Assembly: GCA_008000375.1 (NCBI GenBank)
Contig: SMOI01000025.1
Location: forward strand, 62,001-126,000
From: Poteriospumella lacustris
Lineage: Eukaryota; Sar; Chrysophyceae; Chromulinales; Dinobryaceae
Length of the DNA stretch: 64,000 nucleotides
Direction: 5' to 3'
The notes below the pieces were generated by a model that saw only the letters and a program-made list of their open reading frames with translations, made no database searches and was not told where the DNA came from. This document shows positions 46,301-58,237 of the stretch, in pieces (positions within the stretch are counted from its first letter, which is position 1; every line of letters begins with the position of its first letter). The position numbers and the translations under genes are program-made.

Positions 46301-49300
46301 GCGGCAGTGACAGTAAAGTTCACCAGCGTTGTCTCGGCCTGAATCTCCGGGGGATAGTGCGGGTTGGACAACTTCGTGTGCAAATACAATCTGAAGTCCT
46401 TGTGGAACTCCACCTCCGTGTCGCCCAACTTGAGGTACTGCTTCTTTCCTCTTTTGATCACAGCACGCTGAATCACCGGGTTCAACACAGCGTCAATGGA
46501 CTCGCCGATGTTCTCGATTAAGATGGTGTAGCCGTTCTCCAAGGCTCGCTCCAGCTTGCGGAGCAAATCGTTTTGGCCCAAACGCACAACTTGTAAGTTG
46601 CGATCGGGGTGCGACTCCTTCTGACGCAGCCACTTAACACCCTGCAATTGAGGATCGATGATCAAAGGCCAACGCGCCGAGTTGCACACAATGGAACCGT
46701 TCTCGATGGAAACTTGATCGGCCGGGAGACCGTCAGCGCCCCACGATGCAATTTCAGACGGCGTCGTCAAAATCTTCAGAGGATCAGCCGCAGGCGACAT
46801 GGGGATCACCGCGTCTTCGCCCAAAGCTTTCTGGAAATTGTCGACCAGGTACGGGGTGAAGTTCTGCACCATCAGCTTGTCACGGAAGTTCTTGGTGAAC
46901 GGACCGACATACGAAATGAATGCGGACGCCAACAACACATCACCAGTCAACAGATCCTTATCGGCCTCCATAGTGACGATGTTTTCGGCCCAACGAACGT
47001 TTTCGGAAGCCAACGCATTCGTCAAGCGCTGAGCAAGATCCAACTTCTTTTGTCCGCGGTCGACAGTGTCCAGCGCATCTTGCTTCTCCGTGTTCGCAGC
47101 GTTCAAATCAGCAGTCAGCTTGGCAAGTTTTGACTCCAACTCCGCGACCATGTCCATGACTTGCTTCAACTGCGAGTTGGCCGCTTCCAACTGCTCGTTC
47201 GCTTCCTTCAACGCCTTACGCTTGGGCTCGACCGTCACGACCACTTCGTAGTACATCACAATGTTCAGAACGAAAGAACACAAACCGGCGGCAGCACTAT
47301 TCTTTGACTTGATGATCTCCGGCTTGAAGTGCTCCAGCTCGGTCAACTGCTTCACCTCGCTAAAGTTCAGCTTAGGGGCAGTGCCACTGTCGACGTGAGT
47401 CTTGAGGTTCTTCAAGTTCTCGATGTACTCTGGAATCGAACCCAACAACTGCTTCTTACAAGCTTCCCAACTCTTGTCCTTGACCTTTCCGTTCTTTTGC
47501 ACAACGACGTTGGGGTTGATGTTCGCCAGGAGAATCATGGTGGCGGCGAAGACGTCGTCGACACCAGCCGGAGGCTTGGCCATGGTCTTCGCCTCTCCGA
47601 GATCCTTCTTATCGAGAGTGTTCAACGCAGCCATGGCAGCTTCCACCATCGGTTCGGCCTTCGCCAAATCTTCCTCAGTCGATCGTTGCTTCTCCATGAC
47701 ATCCGCTTGGATGATGGCGACTTCTCTCGCCTGCACCTGGGCCTTGGCCGTCTCGACCTCGACAATGGCCTTCTCTTTCGAGACCACCTCCGCAATGCCT
47801 TCCGCAACGGATCTCTTCTGATCAGCTTCTTCCAAAGACACCTTCAAATCGGCTTCGATCTTGGTCACGGCCTCTGCAGTCTCTTTGAGCTTAAGAAGAC
47901 CCTTCGCCAGACGCTCGATCGACTTTTCAGCGTCCGTGCGCTTGCCCAACAGAAGGGTGCTGTACAGCTTCAGCAACTCCAAGAAAGACTTTGGGGTGGT
48001 GTACACAAATCTGCGCTCGACCTGGCGGAACTTGTTCGCCATATCGTTGACTTGGGTGAACGAGTAAGGCAAGAACCTCTCGATGACGCTGCGAATGCGC
48101 TCGTCACCGAGCTCGGTGTTCTTCAAGAATCGCTTACCGACGCTGAACAGCGCCTCATAGGGCCACGGCTGGAACCAATCGATCACAGTACAGTTGACAA
48201 TCGCAGGGAACTTACGAGCTCTCGTTCTGAAGGCATCACCAACAGGAGAGAAGGCAAGAACGACGTGCAAGTTGCGGCGGATCTCGCTGATAAAGAACTC
48301 CCAGCAGTTGCCTTTGTCAGGCACTTTGCCGAGGGCCTTGACCTTGTTCGTCACAGAGTTGACGATGGCATCGACCTCATCGGTGGTGAACAAATCAGGG
48401 ACGTTACCCGAAGCAAGCAAATCGTTCAAATACACCAGGAAACGCTCGTTGGTGATCTGAGAGTCGGTAAGAAGGAACATGATTCCTTCCTCCTTCAGAC
48501 CCGCCTTGTTGTACATGCCCTTCAAGTCTTCCTTCAGATCGTTGATGCCGTACGTAGACGAGATCACAATCTGCACCACCTTGTACCCGCAAATGAAGGC
48601 AGCAAGACGCGACAGCGATTGCTTTCCTGAACCACCGACACCGACCAGGAGCGCATGACCACCAGAGTTCATGACAACGCGCACAATGCGGGCGATGTGC
48701 TTCATGGCGTCCTCGAACAGCACCAAATCCATGGTGGCATTCGTCTCGTTGTATTCGCGCAGAGCATCCTCAAGAACGGAATTCAGCTTGGGCATGGACT
48801 TCACCATGTCGTAGACCTTGTCCTGAATGTTGTCCGCGAAGTGGCAGAAAATCAACGGATCAGCGTTCTCGGAGGAGTAGAAGCGAGCCACGTTAAAGTT
48901 GGGGAAAATCTTCTTCTGCTGTTGCTGAACGATGGTGTTGTAGCGCGCAAGGTCTTCGTAAGAAACCAAACGATCGCCGTACACGCGTTCGGACTCGTGA
49001 AGCCACAGATGGACAAACTTCTCGGCATTCTTGAACTGTGAAGGCTGGGACACCAACAGACCCTGGAAAACGTTGCTGATGTGGCGAATGTTGAACTCGT
49101 AGTGGAAGTTCTGCGCCGTCTTTCTGAAGTTCGCCATAACTTCTCTGTGCAGCGAGACAGCACAACGTACCAAATCACGGGCGATATTTTGCACCTCTTC
49201 CTCGAAACGCTTCAAGTGACCCGTCAAGAAAGTGGTGTAAATCGTGTGCAACGACATCGTCTCGGGCAGACCGATCGCGAAGGTAGCGAACCAACGCTGC

Positions 49301-52300
49301 AGACGTGGATTGATTTCGAAGGAACCTGCCGTGGGATTCATACACGCGATCAATTGAGTGTCGCCGATGTTCTTCACAGTCAACTTCGCCAAATCGTACA
49401 CGTGCTCGTACTCCAGATGCTGTCGCAACAAAGCGATGGCACTCTGCGTGTCGTACGGATCAACCTCTGGCAAGTTGATGTCGTCCACGAAATAAATCAG
49501 CTTGGCCTGGCCAGGAGGGCCGTAGTTGGTACCCGTCTTCTTCACCAGCGGAATAGCCATCGTATTTTGCAGGACGGCGGACGTGGTGTAGAAGTTGAAA
49601 TTGATCGTCGACGACAAAATTTCGTTCGGATCGAACTGTGCGAGCATACCATTGACGATCTGGGTCTTTCCGGTACCAGCAGGGCCACAAAGCATGACTG
49701 GACGACGCATTTTCACCAAAATATTCATCCAGAAGGTAACAGCGCAAGTCTCGGAGGTTGGCACAGTCACCGACTGCATGTTCTGCGTCGTCGAGTCGAA
49801 CTCCATCATATCTGGCGACAAGAAAGGACTCTTCGACCACAGTTCGAACGTGTTCGAATTGGGGTCATACCAGTAGTCGAACACAGTGTACTGGGTAGGC
49901 ATCTTGACTTGACGCCATTCCGTGCGCCACCAATCGGAGAAGAGTTTGCGATTGTCTGTTCCATCATCGGTCACAGTGAGTGCAGAGCCCATGGACCAGA
50001 TCATGCCAAAGACGAAGGCTTTTTCGATGGCATCAGCCGCCTCGGAGTTCAGGATTTGTTGAGAAAGCGTACCATCCAACATGAACAACAAGGTCTGGAC
50101 GAAGTTCATCGCTTGTAACGACACGACCGGAGAAACGGTCTTCAACATCCATCTCAAGGTCGGCTTCACGTAAGTTGTGAAGCACGTTGCGAGTTTTTCC
50201 TTTTGCTCTTCAGTGCCGGTGAACTTCAACAGCCAACTTTGGATCAACGATTGCCACTGCGTTCCGTCATCAGTCGAAATGTACAAAATACCAGCACGAC
50301 TGACCGTCGCCGGGGTTGCGAAGCGCAAATCACGAATTTCGAAAACCATTCTCATGTGTGGCTTCAAAGGAATGCGTTCGTTGGACGCAAGGGTCAACAT
50401 CTTGTTGTCGTCCATCACAGAGTTCATGGACTCGATCCAATTCGCATCCAAATCACCATCAAGAATGATCCACTTTGGCTTCTCATCGGGGATTTCACCA
50501 AGATCGCGCATGACCTTACTCAGCAAGCCATCTTTCCACTCGCGCGTTGCCATGGAAATATAACCGTACAACTCTTCGGTTTTCACCGCCTTGGGATTGA
50601 TGTCAACGCATCTGGTCTTGTCACCACGGCGAGTTCTGGCTTGCGCCAAGGTCTTCCAGCACTGCGTCTTTCCGGCACCAGGAGGGCCCATGACGAAAAC
50701 ACAGTGGCGAATTTCCAGCAGCTCTTCCAACTGGACAACTTTCAGACGGAACACGTCGTCGGGGTGGTTCTCCAAATCGACGCAAGCCATTTTCACGAAC
50801 TCCTCTAGTTCGGGATTGAGCTTACGAGGAGGGTTGATTCCGGGGAAAAGATCGCCCAACAAACCGAAGAAAACGACTTCATCTTCGCGGACGATCTTGG
50901 GAATATTGAAGTCACGAAGGGCTCTCATGAGAAGTGCCTCTTCTTGCAAGTTCGGCTCCTGGCGCTTGAAGCCACCAGCGACGACCAACACAGACTTCAC
51001 AGCACGCAGACCCCAGTCATAGTGCAATTGCTTGGAGAGCAAATCACGAAGCAAGGAGTAGAGACCGTAGAACTTTGATGCCAAGATCTTCGCCTGCGTG
51101 AAGCCTTCTGCCATCAACATATTCTCGCAAATCAGCACCAAGTCGGGGACCATGACAGTGATCGGACGGAAAAGCGCTTTCAATCCTTCAGGCAACTCGG
51201 ATCTTCCCAAATAACCAGGGTTCATGGTGATGAAAGCACCACAGGTAGGATCCAACGAAATTTCATCAGACTCGATCACAATGCGAGCCGCTTCCGCCTT
51301 CACACCGTCGCAAACAGCCTTAAATTGGACCGTGCAGACACTTAGCACTTCAGGAACCAAACGATTGAACTCGTCGAAGCAACCCCAGGAACCTGACGAA
51401 GCAAGACCTTTGAAAATGTTTCCAAGACCGAGATAGTCCATCTCTGGCGAGCAGTTGAACACATAACAACACTTCGCCAACGCCGAGGCAAGATCCTTCG
51501 TACTCTCCGTCTTACCAGTTCCGGCGGGACCGGCAGGTGCACAACCCATCTTCAAGTTCAAAGCCTGCGTGGCGGTGACATAAATGCGGTCAGTCAAAGG
51601 AGTGATGACCAAACGGGGGCCGTTTCCAAGGTACTCGTAGTCGTACGGCATAATAGCATCAGCAATAGCAATTTCTGCGCGCTGGCCTCCCTCTCCTCTC
51701 AAGGTTGGGTCGCGGTTGATGAACGACGCGTTGGAAGGTGGCTTACGATACTTGTGCTTCAACTGAGACTGCCATTGGAAAGCAGAAGCTTCCTCGACAT
51801 TGTCACGAATCATACCATAGACGATATCACGGGAGTGCGCATCCATGGTGATACAGACCATGACTCTGGTTCTATCACTCTTGTTTAGCTGAGTTTGAGT
51901 CAGTCTAATAAGATCCTTCAGTTGCTCAACTTGTTTCTCCGAATATTCCTTCAAAGCCTTCGGGTTGCCACCTTGAATATCGCGGAAGGACTGCTCCACT
52001 TCTTCAACATAGTAAATGGCAAGAGTAAGCAAGATAATCTGCGCGGGGTCGGAAGCATCTTCTTTCGGATTTGGGGCTGGCTTCTTGTGCATCAACCAAT
52101 CACCACGCGACATGCTGCGGTAGCGTTCGACAGAGCGAGTCAAGTTGTTGAAGAGAGTCTGCTTCATGGCATCCAATACGGTCTGCATGTAAACCTCAAC
52201 TTTGCCCGAAAGAGCGACCTTCGGTTCGAAAACAACATTCTCCACGCCAACACCAGACACCCAAGCCGTAGCATAGGGTCGGTCATCAGGAGTGCGTTCA

Positions 52301-55300
52301 GTCTGATCGAGAGTGAGGGTTTTGCACGACAAATACACCTTCGCAGTGTGCTTAAGCACCTTCTCGGGGGTAGAACCGTTGGAAAGGATATCCAACAGAT
52401 CTGCCTCCGAAGTGAAGTAGTAGCGAGGGAACTGGCGACGGCGACCATCCAAGAAATCGGACAGCGACTTCTTGCAAATCTCCAACTGCTCGAGAATACT
52501 CTCCAGTCTGCGCAAAAGACCTTCTTGATTACATGCTTGGTTGACGTTGCGAATTTCCCAGCAGCGCTTGAGCTCAGTCTTCACGTTGATATCGATTCCT
52601 TCGAAGCGCTTCGCATCTTCAGGCAACTCTCGCTTCACTTCATCAGAACCAATGAAGAGAGGCTCCAAGTACGACCAAGTTCGTTGGATTTCGCCGATCA
52701 AAACGAACACATCGGCAACATTTGCCAAAGATTTTTGCCACTATAGACACAAGCAACAGCGTTAGGAAACGTGGCAGATTATCTGTACCTAATACATCAC
52801 TCACCATTTGGGCCTCTTCCAAAAATTGCTTGACAAAGCGCGACGCTAGCATGCCCTGTACGGTGAGCTGATCGGCTTCCAATGCCTCGAAGTCTTCTTC
52901 GGCCATCTTCAACAGAGGGATATCGGTGTCCTTGTACGTTTCCATGAGCCATTCGATTCCCTTCCAACGTTCAGTCAATTGCTGCAGAGTGGTTTCGATC
53001 TTCAACTCCTTGGCGGCTTGATCGCAAATTTCCTCGACGTCAGCAGTAAACTCATGAAGATTCAAAGCCAAGATTCCTCCAAGCAGAAGCTGCTTGTCTT
53101 CATAGGGAGGAACGAAGTCTTTCTTGGTGACCGTCTTCAGCATTTGCCAATGTCTGTCACGCATGCACTTGGCAGCAAGCAAGGTAATCAACGGAATGGT
53201 GTTGACGAAATCTTTGCTTAACTTGTCAGCAGCTTTGAAAGCACTGCACCAGCGGACACACTTGTGCAAGGCCTTCACCGCCTTGACTTGATTTTTGGAG
53301 CCTTCATCCAGCTCGTTGGCATCCATCTCCGCCCAAAGAATCTCTTTAGATGCACTAACAAACTTCTGAAGACCTTCCGTGACGTCCCACAGCTTTTGTG
53401 ATTCGGTCAGGTCTTGATTCATTTCGTCAACGCACTCCTTGGCCACCTTGACCAGTTGAGGGAAGTCAAAGGTTTTGCACAGCGATGTTTTGGTGGCCAA
53501 AGTCTCCTGTTCCACGCGCAAGAATTTGGCAGCGTCTGCCATCGCTTTTCTCGCCTCTGTAGGAGTCAAATTATCATTCCAGAAAGGTCGAGACTTGAAA
53601 TCCTTGAGTTTCTGCTTCATCTCCCCGTTATACTGCTCGATTTGCTCTTCGATGATACCAGACCAAGTCTTCGTCAAAGGAACAATAGAATTGGCAGTCA
53701 TAGGAGTCTGCTTAACGACATCAGCCCACAAGGACGAGGCATTCTCAATTTGCTCGATCATCTTCTCCATGGGCCCACCTTTGCTCTTGAAGTATTGCAG
53801 GAAGGCCTTATTCGAGTCAGTGGTAAGCTCAATATCAGCCTTTCTGCTTTCTAGATCCTTCAGCACCTCCTTGATGGAAATCAAAGCATGAACATCCTCC
53901 TTTGGAATGGGCTTTTTCAAGCTCTTCAAGGAGTTCGTTGCGTAGTCCTTCGTCTCCTTGATTTGCTTTCGGATGTACTCCATAATAAGAGGACCGTTGA
54001 GCTCGTTACTCAAACTGTCGCCTTCCTCAGAAACCTGAACTCTGAAAGGGCTTCCTCTCACATGACCAGCCTTTCCTTGGAAAGTTCCTTTGAAAATGAC
54101 GCTTAATTCGAATAATCCACCAGCAGGGTAATTGACAGACACAAGATAGGTGCCATCCTGCTGGTCCACAATGTCGAACTTAGCATCTTCAACAGGTTCA
54201 ATAACTTCCTTGTCTTTCTTCATGGTCACAGTCGAAAGGATCAAGTCATATTCGTCCATACCACACGTTCGATTGGCTCCAGTTGCATCGCGGGCTTGAA
54301 CAACCAACGCAGCTGGCGACCCCGCCACACATTTGTTGATTGTCGCCGGTCCAAAGCACAACGTCGTATCACACGAAGTGACCGAGAAGTAGCTGAACTG
54401 AATGGTACTATTAGTCAATGACTTTCCGCCCACAGCGACACGTCCTTCAACCTGAATGGGACCGAACTTATCGAAGTTGGGAGTATCAAAAACAATGGTG
54501 CTGTCGCTGGTAACATCACCAGGACACTCCAAGAAACCTTTGATGCACGCAAAGCGGACCATAGCCTGAGTACCAACACTGCGGAATCCAACGCCATTGA
54601 TGGTGCACTTGGTGCTTCCGGTAACTGGTCCCATAGTTGGGCTGATATCGGTGATAGAATAAGGAGGGCCGACCACGTCACCAACCTTACACACGGCGAC
54701 ATCGCCAAACCATCTGTTCGCCCAACCACCAAAGACAATGACTCTTGAGGAGCGCGGATCATAGACAATTTGAGTTTCGCCTCTCTCTGAGGGAATATTA
54801 CCGGTCGTGTTTGGACGAGTCCAAGTGTGCGTACCGGTTTCCAGAACAATCGTATCATTCAAGTACTGGCCTTGAGGGTTGCCTCCTTCGTTCAAATCAC
54901 CACTGTTGCCTCCGAAAATAAAAATTTTCCAATAGGGAACAGCAAAAACAGAAACTGCGGAAAAATTCCAGCGAGGCGGCCCAAAAGAGTTCTGTGTTTC
55001 GGGCTTGACCCACACATTTGTGGTTGTGTCCAAGATATACATGTTGTCAAACTGTAACATGCTGTTCCAACCACCAATTACGTAAATGTTTTCATTCACT
55101 GCAACAGCTTGGTGACCCGATCGAGGTTCTGGGGCATTTCCAGTGCACTCAACGGGTCGCCATTCCCAAGTGTCGAGATCTAGCGCGCATACGTCGTTAA
55201 AATCTCTTCTGGCGTATCCAGAACCACCATATCCGCCGAAAACGAACATTTGGGAGCCAACCAAGGTAGAACTATGGCCACCACGAGGAGCAGGAACATC

Positions 55301-55720
55301 TGGCCATTGTCTTTTGAAAACTACGTCGCCATCGGCCTTCGTTTCAGTGATACCAACATGTGGCTGGCTCCATTCGTCGGACGCTGTATCCAAGATCCAA
55401 ATATCGTTGTATCGGATCGTGGAGCTTCGAAAGCCGCCAAACAAAATTATTTTATTCCCATAGACAACTGTAGTGTGATGAGATCTTGGCTCTGGGATAC
55501 GAGCGGAAGAGGAGCTTTCAACTTTGCTCCAGTAAAATTCACTGGAACTAATGTCCAGCTTGAAGAGTTCATTGTTTGGGCCAGGCGGACGTCTCATATC
55601 GTTTCCTCCGAATAAATAAATCAAGTCGCCAACAGCATTGAAGCTATGACCGGATCGCTTCGATGGAACATCCCCAATACACTTGGGATTGGACCAAGCC
55701 ATTTCTGCTGGTCGCTGCAT
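43399..55720 (-). CDS. Axonemal outer-arm-type dynein heavy chain with kelch/IPT/filamin N-terminus
   Basis: Exons 52805-55720 and 43399-52740 are joined across a 64-bp intron giving EEAQM-WQKSLANV; total 4085 residues. Residues 1-345 form a kelch propeller (PSKRSGHSFNAVGDLIYLFGG, RGGHSSTLVGSQMFVFGG). An IPT/TIG fold and a filamin-type Ig repeat follow to about 560. This is the tail architecture of Chlamydomonas outer-arm alpha heavy chain (ODA11). Then come the linker and six AAA modules: P-loops GPAGTGKTES (about 1376), GPPGAGKTQ (1655), GPAGTGKTQ (1990) and GVGGSGKQS (2337). The coiled-coil stalk with the microtubule-binding tip lies at about 2585-2870. The C-terminal domain has a polyglycine insert near 3763. 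Compared with about 4500 residues in Chlamydomonas the tail is shorter. Confidence 0.95.
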
Positions 55721-56203
55721 TTTTTGTTTGTTTGGCTACTCCAATGCAAGAAAAACTACAGCAACGCTCAATGACAGTCCAAATACTTAACGCGACGATC
55801 TTATCGATATTAGTTCAATTTCTTTCTTTCTGACTTAAACAGGACCTGGATGGCGATCACGGTAGTTGTTCATTCAGCACAGCAGGTCCGCAGCCACAGT
55901 CAATTCGAATTGCAGCCGTTTTCTTCTTGCCGTTCTCTTGCTGCTCTGCTGACTTTGAACGAAACGGCTGTCGTTTCACTTTTTCAGTTTATGACCAGCG
56001 AGCAAAGCGCTTTTTCACGAACGCAACGAAGTTGACCTGCATGAGAGCGACAAGATATTCATTCGAACGAAGTTCGCCACGGAGTTCAAGGCATACGCGA
56101 CCGGATACACTGAGAACATCATTAGAAAATCGGACGATTCCTTATTTTTCAGTAAAATCTGCAAGCTGTCTTCATCAACAGCCCGCATTGCAAGTAATCA
56201 AGC
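55721..56203. other. Divergent dynein heavy chain/LC8 intergenic region
   Basis: 483 bp separating two dynein subunit genes transcribed away from each other; likely shared control region. Short open frames here look spurious. Confidence 0.45.
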
Positions 56204-56650
56204 ATGAGTGAAGAGTTGAAAGAGTGGGCCTACATGTGGGGAGCCAAGGTGCTGTCAAACGATGACGAACTATGGGGATTTTAAATATTTTGATAATCTT
56301 TCTTTACTCTCTGTTCAATGTTTAGGTGAAGCTGAGAAATGATATGCCTGACGATATGTTGAAGGATGCGATTGAAACGTCCCGCCGAATTATTCAAGGA
56401 GTGACTGACTTCGAAGCGGAAGGTTGGGATCTTAGAAGGCGTGCCACTGTTTTATGTTACATTACTTTGAACTTCTTTCATAGGCTTGGCTTGCGCTGAA
56501 AAAATCAAAACCGAATTTGATTCAAGGTGGTCGCCTTATTGGCACTGTATCATCGGCAGAAATTTTGGCTCATTTGTCACTCATGAGACGAAGAATTTTA
56601 TTTTCTTCTATCTAGGAGACAAAGCAGTCATGTTATTCAAAGCGGGCTAA
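56204..56650 (+). CDS. LC8-family dynein light chain
   Basis: Exons 56204-56248, 56326-56422 and 56484-56650 give 102 residues. The core is typical: [20 protein letters not shown], then [13 protein letters not shown], and the family signature [18 protein letters not shown] followed by [19 protein letters not shown]8 proteins are dimeric hubs in dynein motors and in axonemal outer arms and radial spokes. A 12-residue N-terminal extension ([12 protein letters not shown]) and sequence differences from canonical LC8 suggest an axonemal variant (outer-arm LC6/LC10 type). The first intron has an unusual donor (GTGCTG), but reading through meets a stop within 12 codons. Convergent with the guanylate kinase gene (57 bp). 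Confidence 0.92.
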
Positions 56651-56707
56651 TTCGAAACTTCACACTAAGACCGCAAACGAAATGTATATTATGTTAACAA
56701 GAGTAAC

Positions 56708-57705
56708 TTATTTCCTAACGTACAACTCAAGATCAGGAAACCATTCTTGAAAAAGGTGGACAATTCGATCCATTGCCTCATCAATGTTATCATTGACAAC
56801 AACAGCATCGAAATTTCCAGGTTTATTTCCAAATGCTATTTCGTTAACCGCCGTATCCAATCGGATCTTGATTTTGTCCATAGTCTCCGTATTCCTCGCT
56901 TCAAGTCGAGTCTTCAACTCTTTCATTGATGGAGGCGTCAAAAATAAAAATTTGCAATCAAGCTTCGACTTTTTGATATTTTGCACACCTTGAATATCGA
57001 TATCAAGGATACAGACCTTATTTTGCGATCGAACCTGAAGATAAGAAGAAAACCAATGAAAGCATAAACAAACGAAAATTTCCAGAAAGGAAAAAAGGCA
57101 AAATGGCAAAAACAAAATACCTTTTCTACTGCTTGGAATGATGTGCCATAAAAATTTGTGTGGACCTTAGCGTACTCAACGAAATCTCCGCGCTCAATGG
57201 CTTCTTCGAACTCCCCTTTCGTGACGAAGTTGTAATGCACCCCGTCGATTTCGCCTGGCCTAGGGGCTCTTGTTGTATGCGAAACCGAAAATCCAAATAT
57301 TTCGGGATACGTAGTCATGAGGCGGTTGATTATTGTTCCTTTTCCAACTCCAGATGGCCCCGCGATAATGATAGGGCAAGGTCCAAACTTGCCGTTACTC
57401 CGGACGTTATTGAAAAAGTAGAGACCAAAATTTACCAAATCGGTTGGCTTATGCGTGATCACCGCTGTGACAAAGTCGTCCAATAGTCTTTGAAGCTCCG
57501 GGTGTGATTCCATATATCGTCGATTGCCCTCTGCAACATTGCTCCTGTAAACCTTTAATTTTTCCAGCTCTTCAGTCAAACTAAAGTAACACAATAGAGG
57601 AGAAAAACTTAGTCCATTGAAGTAAATGCGTACTTGCAGTGGTACTTACATGTTATCGCTGTTGTGGGCTGGGTTTGTGCCGCTCGGCTCGAATGGAGGA
57701 TTCAT
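56708..57705 (-). CDS. Guanylate kinase with N-terminal RIIa-type docking domain
   Basis: Exons 57650-57705, 57121-57580 and 56708-57034 give 280 residues. Guanylate kinase phosphorylates GMP to GDP. The catalytic domain (about 90-280) is complete: [10 protein letters not shown]-loop, [47 protein letters not shown] and the lid [13 protein letters not shown]. Before it lies [30 protein letters not shown], which matches the dimerisation/docking helices of PKA RII subunits (LLxxFxxxVxxxxPxDLxxFxxxYF). Such domains dock to AKAP-type helices in radial spokes and other flagellar scaffolds. Together with its neighbours this suggests a flagellum-anchored enzyme; localisation is inference. Confidence 0.9.
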
Positions 57706-58237
57706 CGTTCAAGAAATTTGCTTTTCGTCAAATTTGAAGTCAAAGAGTAGGTATGGTTCCGTTCTAAAATTTAATCTGATCAAAAACAAAAACTTCTGCG
57801 TTGGGTTGTTTTGGAGACAAGACTTTCCTTCTTCATTTTGCTGTTTGTTTGTTGTTACCAAGCCGGTTTCCTGGGTGCACAAGAACTGTAACGCTTTTGA
57901 AGTCGCTGTTGGGATTGCACCAGCAGCGCAGTGCAGTGCCCACAGCAGCGCGGGCGAACAGCAACATCGTCACAAATTTAACTACACCCTGTCATAGGAA
58001 TTTACCGGTATTGCAAAATCGGTAATCGTCTTTGGATTGGTCTGTGCCCACAATTCGCACCAGTGTGATTGAGCGGCGGTGGTTTAAGAAAATTAGCGCT
58101 TTCTGTACTTTACGTGTGTATGGGGGAGATACGTGAACGACGCTTTGGTTGCAATTTTATTTAGGCAAAGGCTATCCCTCACTTTGAAATATCTATTTGA
58201 TTACTGACACTTCCCATAGTTCGATTTTTGTTTGACA
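57706..58237. other. Divergent intergenic region
   Basis: 532 bp between the guanylate kinase and RING-protein starts; no gene recognised, presumably both promoters. Confidence 0.45.

Noticed and set aside
47329-48630. 433-codon open frame on the plus strand
   Set aside because: Antisense to the dynein stalk and AAA4 region; composition mirrors the dynein codons and no family features are present.
49081-50118. 345-codon open frame on the plus strand
   Set aside because: Antisense shadow of dynein AAA2-AAA3; no recognisable motifs.
51895-52746. 283-codon open frame on the plus strand
   Set aside because: Antisense to the dynein linker region, same reasoning.
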